Assembly (NCBI GenBank): GCA_039028895.1
Contig: JBCCHF010000080.1
Location: 1-10,185, forward strand
DNA: 10,185 nt
Source of the DNA: JAHDCJ01 sp039028895
Lineage (GTDB): Bacteria > Bacteroidota > Bacteroidia > Chitinophagales > Saprospiraceae
Direction: 5' to 3'
In this document: one piece after another, positions 1 through 6,732 of the stretch
How the letters are laid out: every line of letters starts with the position of its first letter
How positions within the stretch are numbered: the stretch's first letter is position 1
Made by a program: the position numbers and the translations under genes
The notes under the pieces: generated by a model
What the model saw: the letters and a program-made list of their open reading frames with translations, nothing else
Told to the model about the DNA's origin: nothing
The model's database searches: none

Positions 1-1112
1 GCTCCTGAAGTCGTTTTTATCTTGTTCTTTTTGATCATCTCATTAAAAAACACCGGATCTTCCAGCATTGTTTCAAATTCAGTAATATCCTCATAAAGGG
101 CAGTCATCCAGTTTTCAATTAAATCCGAATCAAAAACCCGGTCTGATTGTTGGAAATCCCACAACAGATTGACGTATACACTATTGCCATCGTAAAGGTG
201 GATCACATCAGCACAAACATTACCTTCCGGAGCATGTGTATATACCTGCCTGTCTTGCAATAATTTCAGGCTGTGCTTTTTGTAATATGAAAAAAATCGG
301 CTTGACATTTCAAGTTTGATTGGCCTTTTAGAATAGATGCAATCATTAATTAGATTCATATACAAAGAACCATTTTCTTCCCAAAAGATATAATAACCCT
401 TTCCAGATCCACAATTGTGAATATCTTCAAGAGATTTAGTCAGTTTTTTAGTTTTTGCAGGTAGTTCATCTTCTGTGTCATAGGACGCTACGAGTCGGTC
501 GCGACATTTGCGTTCGAAGATGCCTTTGTAGGCAATATCAGACCGTTTAAAATTTCTTTGAATAATACTCAATGCAAGAGAGTCGGTTTTACCTGCAGGT
601 TCGCGATCGATCAGGTTGACTTTGAAACTCAGGTAATCAAGCCACATCGCAGATTTGTAAATATGGCTATTGATCTGTCCATAAACGTAACTTCCGTAAA
701 GACCAAGCCAGTTGATGCCGCAGCCAGGGATAAAATAATGTCCGTCCTCTTCGAAACTATTTTTTCCTTTTCCATTAGATTCGTTCAATGCAAAAACAAA
801 GGTTTCGTTGATTGGGAACATTTGTAAGAATGGTCTGCATAAACTGCCATTATCGCCCCATATTGTCAGTTTTTTACGCGATTCTTTGCCTTTCAATATA
901 TGAAGCACCTCAACAGTCATAGATGTAGGTGTCCGCATATCCCTGAAAACAGCTTCGGAACTATAACCAATTACTTTGGCAGCAATTATGAGTTGTTTAT
1001 CAGGAGCAGATTTAAGAAATGGGCCTTCCCAACTGCAGTTGCAAGCCTTTGAGTTGAAAGGGATTAAGTTAGAAACAAGAAAAATGAGAAACAGGGGTAT
1101 ATTTATTTTCAT
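1..1112 (-). CDS. Secreted cysteine-rich protein with TIMP/NTR-like N-terminus (3' end beyond window)
   Basis: The frame is open from the ATG at 1112 to base 1: at least 370 codons, no stop, so the gene continues past the left edge. Residues 1-23 form a signal peptide ending in Ser-Lys-Ala, a good signal peptidase I site; Leu is absent at -3, so a lipoprotein is less likely. The mature protein would begin Cys24-Asn-Cys26, followed by a beta-rich stretch (QLIIAAKVIGYSSE, then TVEVLHILKG). Further cysteines are at 92, 131, 203, 234, 258 and 300. Counting from the mature end, C1, C3, C69 and C108 resemble TIMP/netrin-module proteins, where C1 pairs with C70 and C3 with C99. The fold assignment is inference; I do not recognise the region after about residue 140. 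The gene lies 92 nt downstream of the carboxypeptidase gene and may share its transcript. Enzymatic function is unknown. Confidence 0.85.
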   Translation of the reverse strand, partial: MKINIPLFLIFLVSNLIPFNSKACNCSWEGPFLKSAPDKQLIIAAKVIGYSSEAVFRDMRTPTSMTVEVLHILKGKESRKKLTIWGDNGSLCRPFLQMFPINETFVFALNESNGKGKNSFEEDGHYFIPGCGINWLGLYGSYVYGQINSHIYKSAMWLDYLSFKVNLIDREPAGKTDSLALSIIQRNFKRSDIAYKGIFERKCRDRLVASYDTEDELPAKTKKLTKSLEDIHNCGSGKGYYIFWEENGSLYMNLINDCIYSKRPIKLEMSSRFFSYYKKHSLKLLQDRQVYTHAPEGNVCADVIHLYDGNSVYVNLLWDFQQSDRVFDSDLIENWMTALYEDITEFETMLEDPVFFNEMIKKNKIKTTSG

Positions 1113-1204
1113 ACCTGGCAATTAATTCGGTTGAAAAATGATGGGTTATTGATGCATGACTGGTACTGGTTCGTCAATGCCTCAAACCTGTTTCAGTCTT
1201 TTAA

Positions 1205-2107
1205 CTACCTACAATCAGGGTGGATACCCAAAACGTATTTTTCAATTACTCCGATTATTTTGGCAGATTCACTTCCTGCAAACCCGCCAATCATATCTTC
1301 GTTGATCTTTTCTACATAGGCTTTGGTCAGTATTGTAGAAGTGGGGGTATATGACCAATGCCATTTTTCTTCTTCGTAACCGGTTCGGCCAGATACTTCC
1401 TTTTCAGTATAAGGCTGGCAAAATCCGTAACTAGCTGCGTTGACTACTAACCAGTCGTATTCTTGCTTACCCCGCCCAGATTCAAAATACGAATTTTCCA
1501 GGTTATTGATATCAAGGTCGGTACCCCAATGATGGCGTGAAGTGCCTGGCATAGAGCTGAATTCGAGAATTTTTAAAGCTCTTTCCTTGGGGTCGGGTAT
1601 AGTCTTTGATAGATCCTTCCCACCTACCAGTCTTGATCCATTCCACTTGCCTTCCCAAATCTGTTTTTGCCGGTTAAAAGCCCGGGTATCAGAAATAATC
1701 GTCAACCTGATCCCTTCTTTTAAAGCTGCAGCATGCATCTTTTTGTACGACTCATACACCTCTTTCCGCAGATACATGCCCTGCCGACTGCAGTATTCGG
1801 GGGCAATAAGTGCAAAATCAGGGTGTTTCTTTGGATCAAACTTACCCATGAGGTAGTCTATCGAAAATTCGGTCTCCCCTTCTTGTGCAGATGGCTTTTT
1901 TGTGGAATCATCTTTTTCCATAGTCAATGGATCTGCGGTACTGGCAACCAAACTGTCTTCCTTCGAAGGTGGTTTTACCAAAACCTTTTTTGTCGTGTCT
2001 TTTTGTTCTTCATTCGAATCGTTCTCATTGTTTCCAGTGGTTTGACAACCAATGTAACAACCGAAGATCAGGATAATAGCAAATAGCCTGGGCAATGAAA
2101 AGTTCAT
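1205..2107 (-). CDS. Lipoprotein M15 (VanY/LdcB-like) D,D- or L,D-carboxypeptidase
   Basis: A 300-residue zinc peptidase expected to trim peptidoglycan stem peptides in the periplasm. Residues 1-20 are a lipoprotein signal peptide with a lipobox at Tyr-Ile-Gly-Cys21, so the protein is probably anchored to the outer membrane. Residues 22-80 are a polar Asp/Glu/Lys/Ser-rich linker. The M15B catalytic domain spans about 100-270. SRHHWGTDLD (190-199) fits the SxHxxGxxxD signature, giving zinc ligands His192 and Asp199. Glu247-Lys-Trp-His250 fits ExxH, with Glu247 catalytic and His250 the third ligand. TRAFNRQ (141-147) fits the substrate-binding Arg/Gln element. All catalytic residues are present, so it should be active; D,D versus L,D specificity cannot be told. 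A C-terminal tail (275-300) carries one Cys near the end. The start lies 29 nt after the stop of the upstream gene, which suggests cotranscription. Confidence 0.9.
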   Translation of the reverse strand: MNFSLPRLFAIILIFGCYIGCQTTGNNENDSNEEQKDTTKKVLVKPPSKEDSLVASTADPLTMEKDDSTKKPSAQEGETEFSIDYLMGKFDPKKHPDFALIAPEYCSRQGMYLRKEVYESYKKMHAAALKEGIRLTIISDTRAFNRQKQIWEGKWNGSRLVGGKDLSKTIPDPKERALKILEFSSMPGTSRHHWGTDLDINNLENSYFESGRGKQEYDWLVVNAASYGFCQPYTEKEVSGRTGYEEEKWHWSYTPTSTILTKAYVEKINEDMIGGFAGSESAKIIGVIEKYVLGIHPDCR

Positions 2108-2136
2108 AAGGTATGAAAAGTGTTTAATTCAAAATG

Positions 2137-3579
2137 TCAGTTCTGAGATATATCGCGGTTAACCAACTCAACCCGGTTGCCCGAAAAACCAAAAAGTGAT
2201 TGCTCTTTGATCATCCTGGCAACTGAGGCAGGAACCATCTTTTCCCAGCTACCATCCTGGTCTTTTATTTTCTTCAAAACATCTTTTGAGTAGATGGCTA
2301 ATATTTTTGAGTTAAAATCTTCAATATCAACCAACTGACGATTGTCTAAAAGGTGGCGGTATAAAAATTTTACGCCTTCCGGAATGGGCAGATTCTCGGA
2401 AGTCAGTAATTCTCCCGTTGCATCCATAATCGAAGGGTAAATGTACAGTTTTACGTTTTTTGTAAATAATTCACCGAATGCTGCTAAAAGGTCACCATCC
2501 TTATGTTCTTCAAACTTCTGATTAATGGTATTGAGCAATATTTTTACACCTACGACCAATCCAAGGTTAAGGATTCTATAGTCTGAAAAATAGGCGATCA
2601 GCTTATGGTGTTCCTCGCAATCGGAAATCAGGGTTACCTGGTCCATTCCGCAAAGGAGTTCGGCCCTGTCAAGAAAATCTTTTTCGTTAATCTCTCCTCC
2701 TGACCGCAGGTTGTCGAGGGTAATTTCGCAAAGTAACCGTGTCTTGCTGACATCTACTTCTGTTTCTCTCACAAATTGTCTATACCCTACTTTCAACATA
2801 TCCTGGTTAACCAGGGTAGCGGGTCTGAAACTCCCTCTGACAACGAGTACATGCTGTTTGTAGAGATACTCAGAGGCATGGATATTATGCCCCTTTGCAT
2901 CAAACATCGCTACCTTGGAAAGTCCGTTTTTGACAAGCATTAAACTTAACAGACGATTGTCAATATGGTCCAACTCGGGGCCCGTCATCCTGATCATATC
3001 GACCTCAATACGTTCGCGGAGATTATCAACTAATGAGGTAATAAACTGCTCAGGATCATGATGATAATAGAAACAGGCATAGACAAGGTTGACACCTAAA
3101 ATCCCGATTGCCTGTTGCTGCAGACTGTTGTCTTTATCCTTCATTTTTACATGAAGTACGACATCATTCGGATGGCCTTGTGGGTCCAACTGGAAACGCA
3201 TGCCCATCCAGCCATGGCCCTGGGAAGTCTTGGAATAATTTATGGCTGAAACGGTATCTGCAAAAGCAAAAAATCGGGTACTTGTCTTTAATGGCCCCAA
3301 TCGATCTTCTAACAGTCCATATTCGTGATCGAGCATTTTGTACAGTCTCGATTCACAGACATAACGACCGGTGGGTTCGACGCCATAGATTTTATCGCTG
3401 TATACTTTATCGTATGCAGACATCGTTTTAGCTATAGTGCCTGCAGCGGCACCAACCTGAAAAAAATGACGCGCAACCTCTTGTCCAGCACCAATCTCGG
3501 CGAATGTTCCGTAAACACTTTCGTCAAGATTGATCTCCAGAGCCTTTTGTTCTGGTTCAATAGGTTGCCTTAGCTTCAT
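2137..3579 (-). CDS. Conserved cytoplasmic protein of unknown function (FAEIGAGQEVAR family)
   Basis: A 480-residue protein with no signal peptide, membrane segment or low-complexity region, so probably soluble and cytoplasmic. The N-terminal part has strongly conserved-looking blocks: FAEIGAGQEVARHFFQVG (26-43), TIAKTMSAYDK (48-58), and later QQQAIGILGVNLVYA and DMIRMTGPELDHIDNR. I recognise these as a long, well-conserved family in Bacteroidota and some other bacteria, but know of no established function. From memory, unverified, some members carry a nicotinate-nucleotide adenylyltransferase label; I see no HxGH nucleotidyltransferase motif to support it. The C-terminal half (about 330-460) contains YFSDYRILNLGLVVGVKILL and a helical end. 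Codon use and composition match the neighbours. It is the first gene of a likely operon with the M15 carboxypeptidase. Gene reality is near certain; function is unknown. Confidence 0.92.
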   Translation of the reverse strand: MKLRQPIEPEQKALEINLDESVYGTFAEIGAGQEVARHFFQVGAAAGTIAKTMSAYDKVYSDKIYGVEPTGRYVCESRLYKMLDHEYGLLEDRLGPLKTSTRFFAFADTVSAINYSKTSQGHGWMGMRFQLDPQGHPNDVVLHVKMKDKDNSLQQQAIGILGVNLVYACFYYHHDPEQFITSLVDNLRERIEVDMIRMTGPELDHIDNRLLSLMLVKNGLSKVAMFDAKGHNIHASEYLYKQHVLVVRGSFRPATLVNQDMLKVGYRQFVRETEVDVSKTRLLCEITLDNLRSGGEINEKDFLDRAELLCGMDQVTLISDCEEHHKLIAYFSDYRILNLGLVVGVKILLNTINQKFEEHKDGDLLAAFGELFTKNVKLYIYPSIMDATGELLTSENLPIPEGVKFLYRHLLDNRQLVDIEDFNSKILAIYSKDVLKKIKDQDGSWEKMVPASVARMIKEQSLFGFSGNRVELVNRDISQN

Positions 3580-3608
3580 TTGAATAAAATTGGTGGTTTA
3601 TTTTTTGC

Positions 3609-3623
3609 TACGAAAAAATCGTA
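3609..3623. promoter_or_regulatory. Palindrome TACGA-n5-TCGTA upstream of the 480-residue gene
   Basis: A perfect 5-bp inverted repeat around five A residues (TACGA, A5, TCGTA), 30-44 nt upstream of the minus-strand ATG at 3579. It overlaps a second inverted repeat, ATTTTTT (3600-3606) with AAAAAAT (3613-3619). It could be an operator or a 5' leader hairpin. Short A/T-rich palindromes are common, so the regulatory reading is weak. Confidence 0.25.
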
Positions 3624-3676
3624 CCGAAGTTACGGAAAATATGCCTAGGTTAACTTTCATTACGTGAACCAATCAA

Positions 3677-3691
3677 CAAGAGTTACTCTTG
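3677..3691. promoter_or_regulatory. 15-bp perfect palindrome, candidate operator
   Basis: CAAGAGT-T-ACTCTTG is a perfect 7-bp inverted repeat around one central base. It sits in the 196-nt divergent intergenic region, 97 nt upstream of the minus-strand start and 84 nt upstream of the preferred plus-strand start. Its symmetry and position fit a dimeric transcription-factor site. No regulator gene lies next to it and no second copy was seen in the window. Confidence 0.35.
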
Positions 3692-3775
3692 AAAACAACC
3701 ATTCGCCTTTTTCTGTAAAATAGATTGGCACGAAAAAGGTAACTTTAATTGCAGTTAATCGTCATATTATTAAAT

Positions 3776-6676
3776 ATGCCTGTCATGATCAGAATTATTA
3801 CCCTAATACCCTGCTTGTTAATTTCATTGACCCTATTCGGACAACGGATCAATGAAATTAGTTATTCCAGCCAGGTACCTCCTCCTGAATACCTGGGCAC
3901 TAATGTCAACAGCCCTTTTGCCGAGAGGTTGCCCATTATTTCTCCTGACGGAAAGACACTCTACTTTGCCAGAAAATACCACCCGAAGAATATGGGGGCA
4001 GAAAACCAGGACGATATCTGGGTTAGCTATAGAAATCATGATGGCAGCTGGAGCCAGGCAAAAAACATGGGGGAACCGCTTAATAATGCCAAACACAACT
4101 TCGTAGTAGCAACCAGCCCTGACGGAAAAACCCTATACCTGGCCAATGATTACTCAAAAAGAAACAACAAGGATGGGTTGTCGATCTCCAGGTGGACAAG
4201 AAATGGCTGGAGCTTCCCTAAAACCCTGAACATCAAAAATCATTATAACAGAAATCCATTCGTATGTTATCATGTAAGCGTTGACCAGAAAACAGTATTG
4301 ATGACTGTTGAGCGTGATGAAGGATTTGGCGACCGCGACATATATGTCACTTTTCGTTATTCTGACGGATCGTGGAGTGAGCCCCGAAACCTGGGTGGAA
4401 AAATCAATACACGCGGTATGGAAGCCAGTGTTTTCATCGCTGCTGATAATAAGACGATTTACTTTTCTTCGGATGGCCATCCAGGTTATGGTGGTTTGGA
4501 TGTCTTTATGAGCCGACGACTTGATGACACTTGGCTCAACTGGTCTGAACCCGTAAATCTCGGCAGAAAGATCAATAAACCCGGACATGATTTTAATTAT
4601 ACGATTCCTGCATCTGGAGAATACGCCTATTTTTCTTCTGACTTTGAGGCCCAGATGCCCGGTATGTCAAACCTCTATCGAATAAGGCTTCCTGAAGAAG
4701 TCAGGCCGGAACCAGTTCAATTGATCACCGGTCGATTCATCGATGGAAGTACCGACAAACCTGTTGAGAATCTTCCTGAGGAATATCAAATAGTTGTTCC
4801 TTATGACCAGGAGAAAGCTGACTTACTGTCTGACATCCAGGGTTTCTTTGTAGCTGAAAAACCTGACCCTAACATTTCAGCGGAAATTGAAGATCTCGAC
4901 TATGATGGTGATGACCCCAACCTGATGCCAGTTCCTGAAAGACAGCCAGAGGAAAACCCGGAACTGAAGAAAAAGCAAGAAGAACTCAGGCAGCTTCAGG
5001 AACGACTCGCCTCTCTTGAACAAGAAATTGATGAGAAAGAAAATGAACCAGAGCCTGTTGCAGATTATGCGCCTGTTGACATTCCGCGAGAGCGGGAATC
5101 TAATTATAACCCCCGACTAAGTTCACTTGAACAAAAATATGCCAGTCTGTGGGGTGATGAACCAATTGCAATGGCCGATGATCAGCCGGTGTACAGACAC
5201 CCAAAAAAGAAAAAGGAGAAAGTCCAAAGAGGACCAAATACCAGGGAAAATCTCTACTCCAGTCTTTTTGAGCCTGACCCTGTTCCGGTTGAACCGGAAA
5301 GAAGCGAACCTGCTTACACTGACAATCCTGCGATTGCTGATCAACCAGCCACAGCGCCACCGCAAAAGCCCGAAAGAAAAAGCAGTCCTATCCTCGATGA
5401 AAAGCAGAGAAAGTATGCTGAACTATTTGGAGAGCCCGTAGAACGTCAGTCAGAGCCTGAAGTAGTTGAATCTCAGCCTCAAATTGAGGAGCAGAAAGTT
5501 GACACACCTGCCGAACCCGTAACTAGGGAACAGGAAGTAGCAGATATTCCTGAAACACCGGAAATGCCAGCCTACCCGGAAATTGATGAAGCACCAGGTC
5601 AAATCTCCGAACTCACAACCCCGGATGCACCTCAGTTCAATGAAACAAGAGATCAGCCGTCTTTTGAAGAACTTGAGCAAAAAGTCAGGCAGGAACTCGA
5701 AGAAGAGATGCGTGATGAGATTAGAAGACAGTTAGAACAGGATCTCCGTCCTGATGTTAAAGATGACATTGCTGAAGAAATCAGAGATGATGTCCGCAAA
5801 GACCTAGAAGATGAGGTTAGAGATGATGTCCGCAAAGATGTAGAAGACCAGATCAGAGATGACGTGCGCAAAAATGTAGAAGACCAGTTAAGGAAGGACC
5901 TCAAGTCAGAGGTTGAAGATGATCTGGCTTCTGACCTGAGACCAGAAATCGAGAACCAGTTAAAAGAAGACTTAAGAGAAGATGTCAGGAAAGAACTGGA
6001 AAACGAAATGAAAGACGACCTCAGAGATGATGTTAAAAAGCAACTCGAAGACCAGATGAGAGCAGATGTCGAACAGGAGTTAAAGGATGCTCTGAGAGAT
6101 GAAATGGCTGAAGACCTGCGCAACCAGCTTCGCAGAGAAATGGAGCAGGAACTCAAGCGTGAGGAGCAGCGCCTGCGTCGCGAAATCGAAAATAATATCC
6201 GGAAACAAATGAGAGAGCGGGAAAGAGACATTGCCTCAAATAATACGTTCCCGACCTCTGATCCTGAAGAACCTGTTTACCGGGAGCTGGAGAATGATGT
6301 GGTCCTCTATCCGATCAAGGTTGGTCAGATCATTCCTATGGATAATATCTATTTCGATGCCAACAAAACGACCCTTAAAGAAGCTTCTTTTATTGAACTT
6401 CAAAAAGTACTGGATTTCCTTAACAATAATAAAAACCTTGTTGTAGAGATCTCCGGTCACACCAATGGACTCTGTAGTACTTCATTCGCAGAAGAATTGT
6501 CAGATGGTCGTTCAAAGATCGTAACCGAATACCTTATCGAGCATGGTATCCCGGGAGACCGTCTTAGCTACAGAGGTTACGGCAAGACAAAACCCATTGC
6601 CACAAACAACACCCTAGAGGGCAGAAAGAAGAATCAACGGGTAGAAATGAAAATTCTCGAAATTCTTTCTGAATAG
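3776..6676 (+). CDS. PD40 beta-propeller / charged tetrad-repeat helix / OmpA peptidoglycan-binding envelope protein
   Basis: A large exported protein of 966 residues from this ATG. The frame extends back to a TTG at 3749, but an ATG directly before the signal peptide is likelier; ATG at 3785 is also possible. Residues 1-23 are a signal peptide (cleavage near Phe-Gly-Gln). Residues 51-305 hold PD40/WD40-like propeller blades: SPDGKT at 56-61 and 114-119, and SSDGHPGYGGLDVF at 231-244. A short coiled coil lies near 395-421. A Pro/Glu-rich linker follows, with a motif repeated at 454, 492 and 546. Residues 631-794 are a charged helix of strict four-residue repeats. The C-terminus (about 835-964) is an OmpA-C domain with IYFDANKTTL, GHTNG (Asn897) and LSDGR (Arg912), which should bind peptidoglycan. 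PorE, a type IX secretion lipoprotein, also combines a propeller with OmpA-C, but no lipobox or TPR is present here. TAACTTTA at 3740-3747 is a weak -7 candidate. Confidence 0.93.
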   Translation: MPVMIRIITLIPCLLISLTLFGQRINEISYSSQVPPPEYLGTNVNSPFAERLPIISPDGKTLYFARKYHPKNMGAENQDDIWVSYRNHDGSWSQAKNMGEPLNNAKHNFVVATSPDGKTLYLANDYSKRNNKDGLSISRWTRNGWSFPKTLNIKNHYNRNPFVCYHVSVDQKTVLMTVERDEGFGDRDIYVTFRYSDGSWSEPRNLGGKINTRGMEASVFIAADNKTIYFSSDGHPGYGGLDVFMSRRLDDTWLNWSEPVNLGRKINKPGHDFNYTIPASGEYAYFSSDFEAQMPGMSNLYRIRLPEEVRPEPVQLITGRFIDGSTDKPVENLPEEYQIVVPYDQEKADLLSDIQGFFVAEKPDPNISAEIEDLDYDGDDPNLMPVPERQPEENPELKKKQEELRQLQERLASLEQEIDEKENEPEPVADYAPVDIPRERESNYNPRLSSLEQKYASLWGDEPIAMADDQPVYRHPKKKKEKVQRGPNTRENLYSSLFEPDPVPVEPERSEPAYTDNPAIADQPATAPPQKPERKSSPILDEKQRKYAELFGEPVERQSEPEVVESQPQIEEQKVDTPAEPVTREQEVADIPETPEMPAYPEIDEAPGQISELTTPDAPQFNETRDQPSFEELEQKVRQELEEEMRDEIRRQLEQDLRPDVKDDIAEEIRDDVRKDLEDEVRDDVRKDVEDQIRDDVRKNVEDQLRKDLKSEVEDDLASDLRPEIENQLKEDLREDVRKELENEMKDDLRDDVKKQLEDQMRADVEQELKDALRDEMAEDLRNQLRREMEQELKREEQRLRREIENNIRKQMRERERDIASNNTFPTSDPEEPVYRELENDVVLYPIKVGQIIPMDNIYFDANKTTLKEASFIELQKVLDFLNNNKNLVVEISGHTNGLCSTSFAEELSDGRSKIVTEYLIEHGIPGDRLSYRGYGKTKPIATNNTLEGRKKNQRVEMKILEILSE
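5666..6157 (+). repeat. 41 consecutive four-residue repeats (x-x-aliphatic-charged) within the envelope protein
   Basis: From residue 631 to 794 (ATG at 3776) the protein divides into 41 tetrads without interruption. Each has Leu, Val, Ile or Met at position 3, usually Asp, Glu or Gln at position 2, and mostly Arg, Lys or Glu at position 4. Examples are EELE, QKVR, DDVR, KDLE, DQIR, SEVE, NQLK and QELK. After a one-residue phase shift at REEQ, about four more units follow. Two units (PDVK and PEIE) carry Pro at position 1. The regularity suggests a long stiff alpha-helix; at 1.5 angstrom per residue, 164 residues span about 25 nm. Confidence 0.9.
5783..5890 (+). repeat. 36-bp direct tandem repeat, three copies
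   Basis: Three adjacent 36-nt units start at 5783, 5819 and 5855. Each begins with aga-gat-ga(t/c)-gt and encodes 12 residues (three tetrads), such as RDDVRKDLEDEV and RDDVRKDVEDQI. Units 1 and 2 are nearly identical in their first 20 nt and unit 3 is slightly diverged. This indicates recent tandem duplication within the longer tetrad array. Confidence 0.85.
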
Positions 6677-6707
6677 TTGTCCTATAAATTGCCTGTGGTG
6701 AGGACAA
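6677..6707 (+). promoter_or_regulatory. Inverted repeat between the OmpA-type gene and the sigma-factor gene
   Basis: TTGTCCT (6677-6683) pairs perfectly with AGGACAA (6701-6707) around a 17-nt loop, starting just after the stop codon at 6676. No T-run follows, so it is not a standard intrinsic terminator. It could be an operator, an mRNA processing or attenuation hairpin, or chance. The whole gap between the two genes is 56 nt. Confidence 0.3.
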
Positions 6708-6732
6708 ACCTGCCAAACGATTTAAGGTAATT

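Noticed and set aside
558..827. 89-codon plus-strand open frame
   Set aside because: It lies antisense inside the signal-peptide-bearing minus-strand gene that runs from 1112 past base 1, whose 370-codon frame is far better supported.
3749..3775. TTG start adding nine residues to the envelope protein
   Set aside because: ATG codons at 3776 and 3785 directly precede a normal signal peptide; the extra residues add nothing recognisable.
4154..4588. 144-codon minus-strand open frame
   Set aside because: It is antisense to the PD40 propeller of the envelope protein and has no family-like composition or start context.
5783..5890. 36-bp repeats as a possible CRISPR array
   Set aside because: The units are directly adjacent with no spacers, stay in frame inside a long gene and encode a protein repeat.
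5653..6231. 192-codon open frame on the minus strand, very rich in Ser, Arg and Leu
   Set aside because: It is antisense to the tetrad-repeat helix. The 12-nt period of the coding strand keeps stops out of this frame and produces a matching Ser/Arg/Leu repeat. It has no signal of its own.
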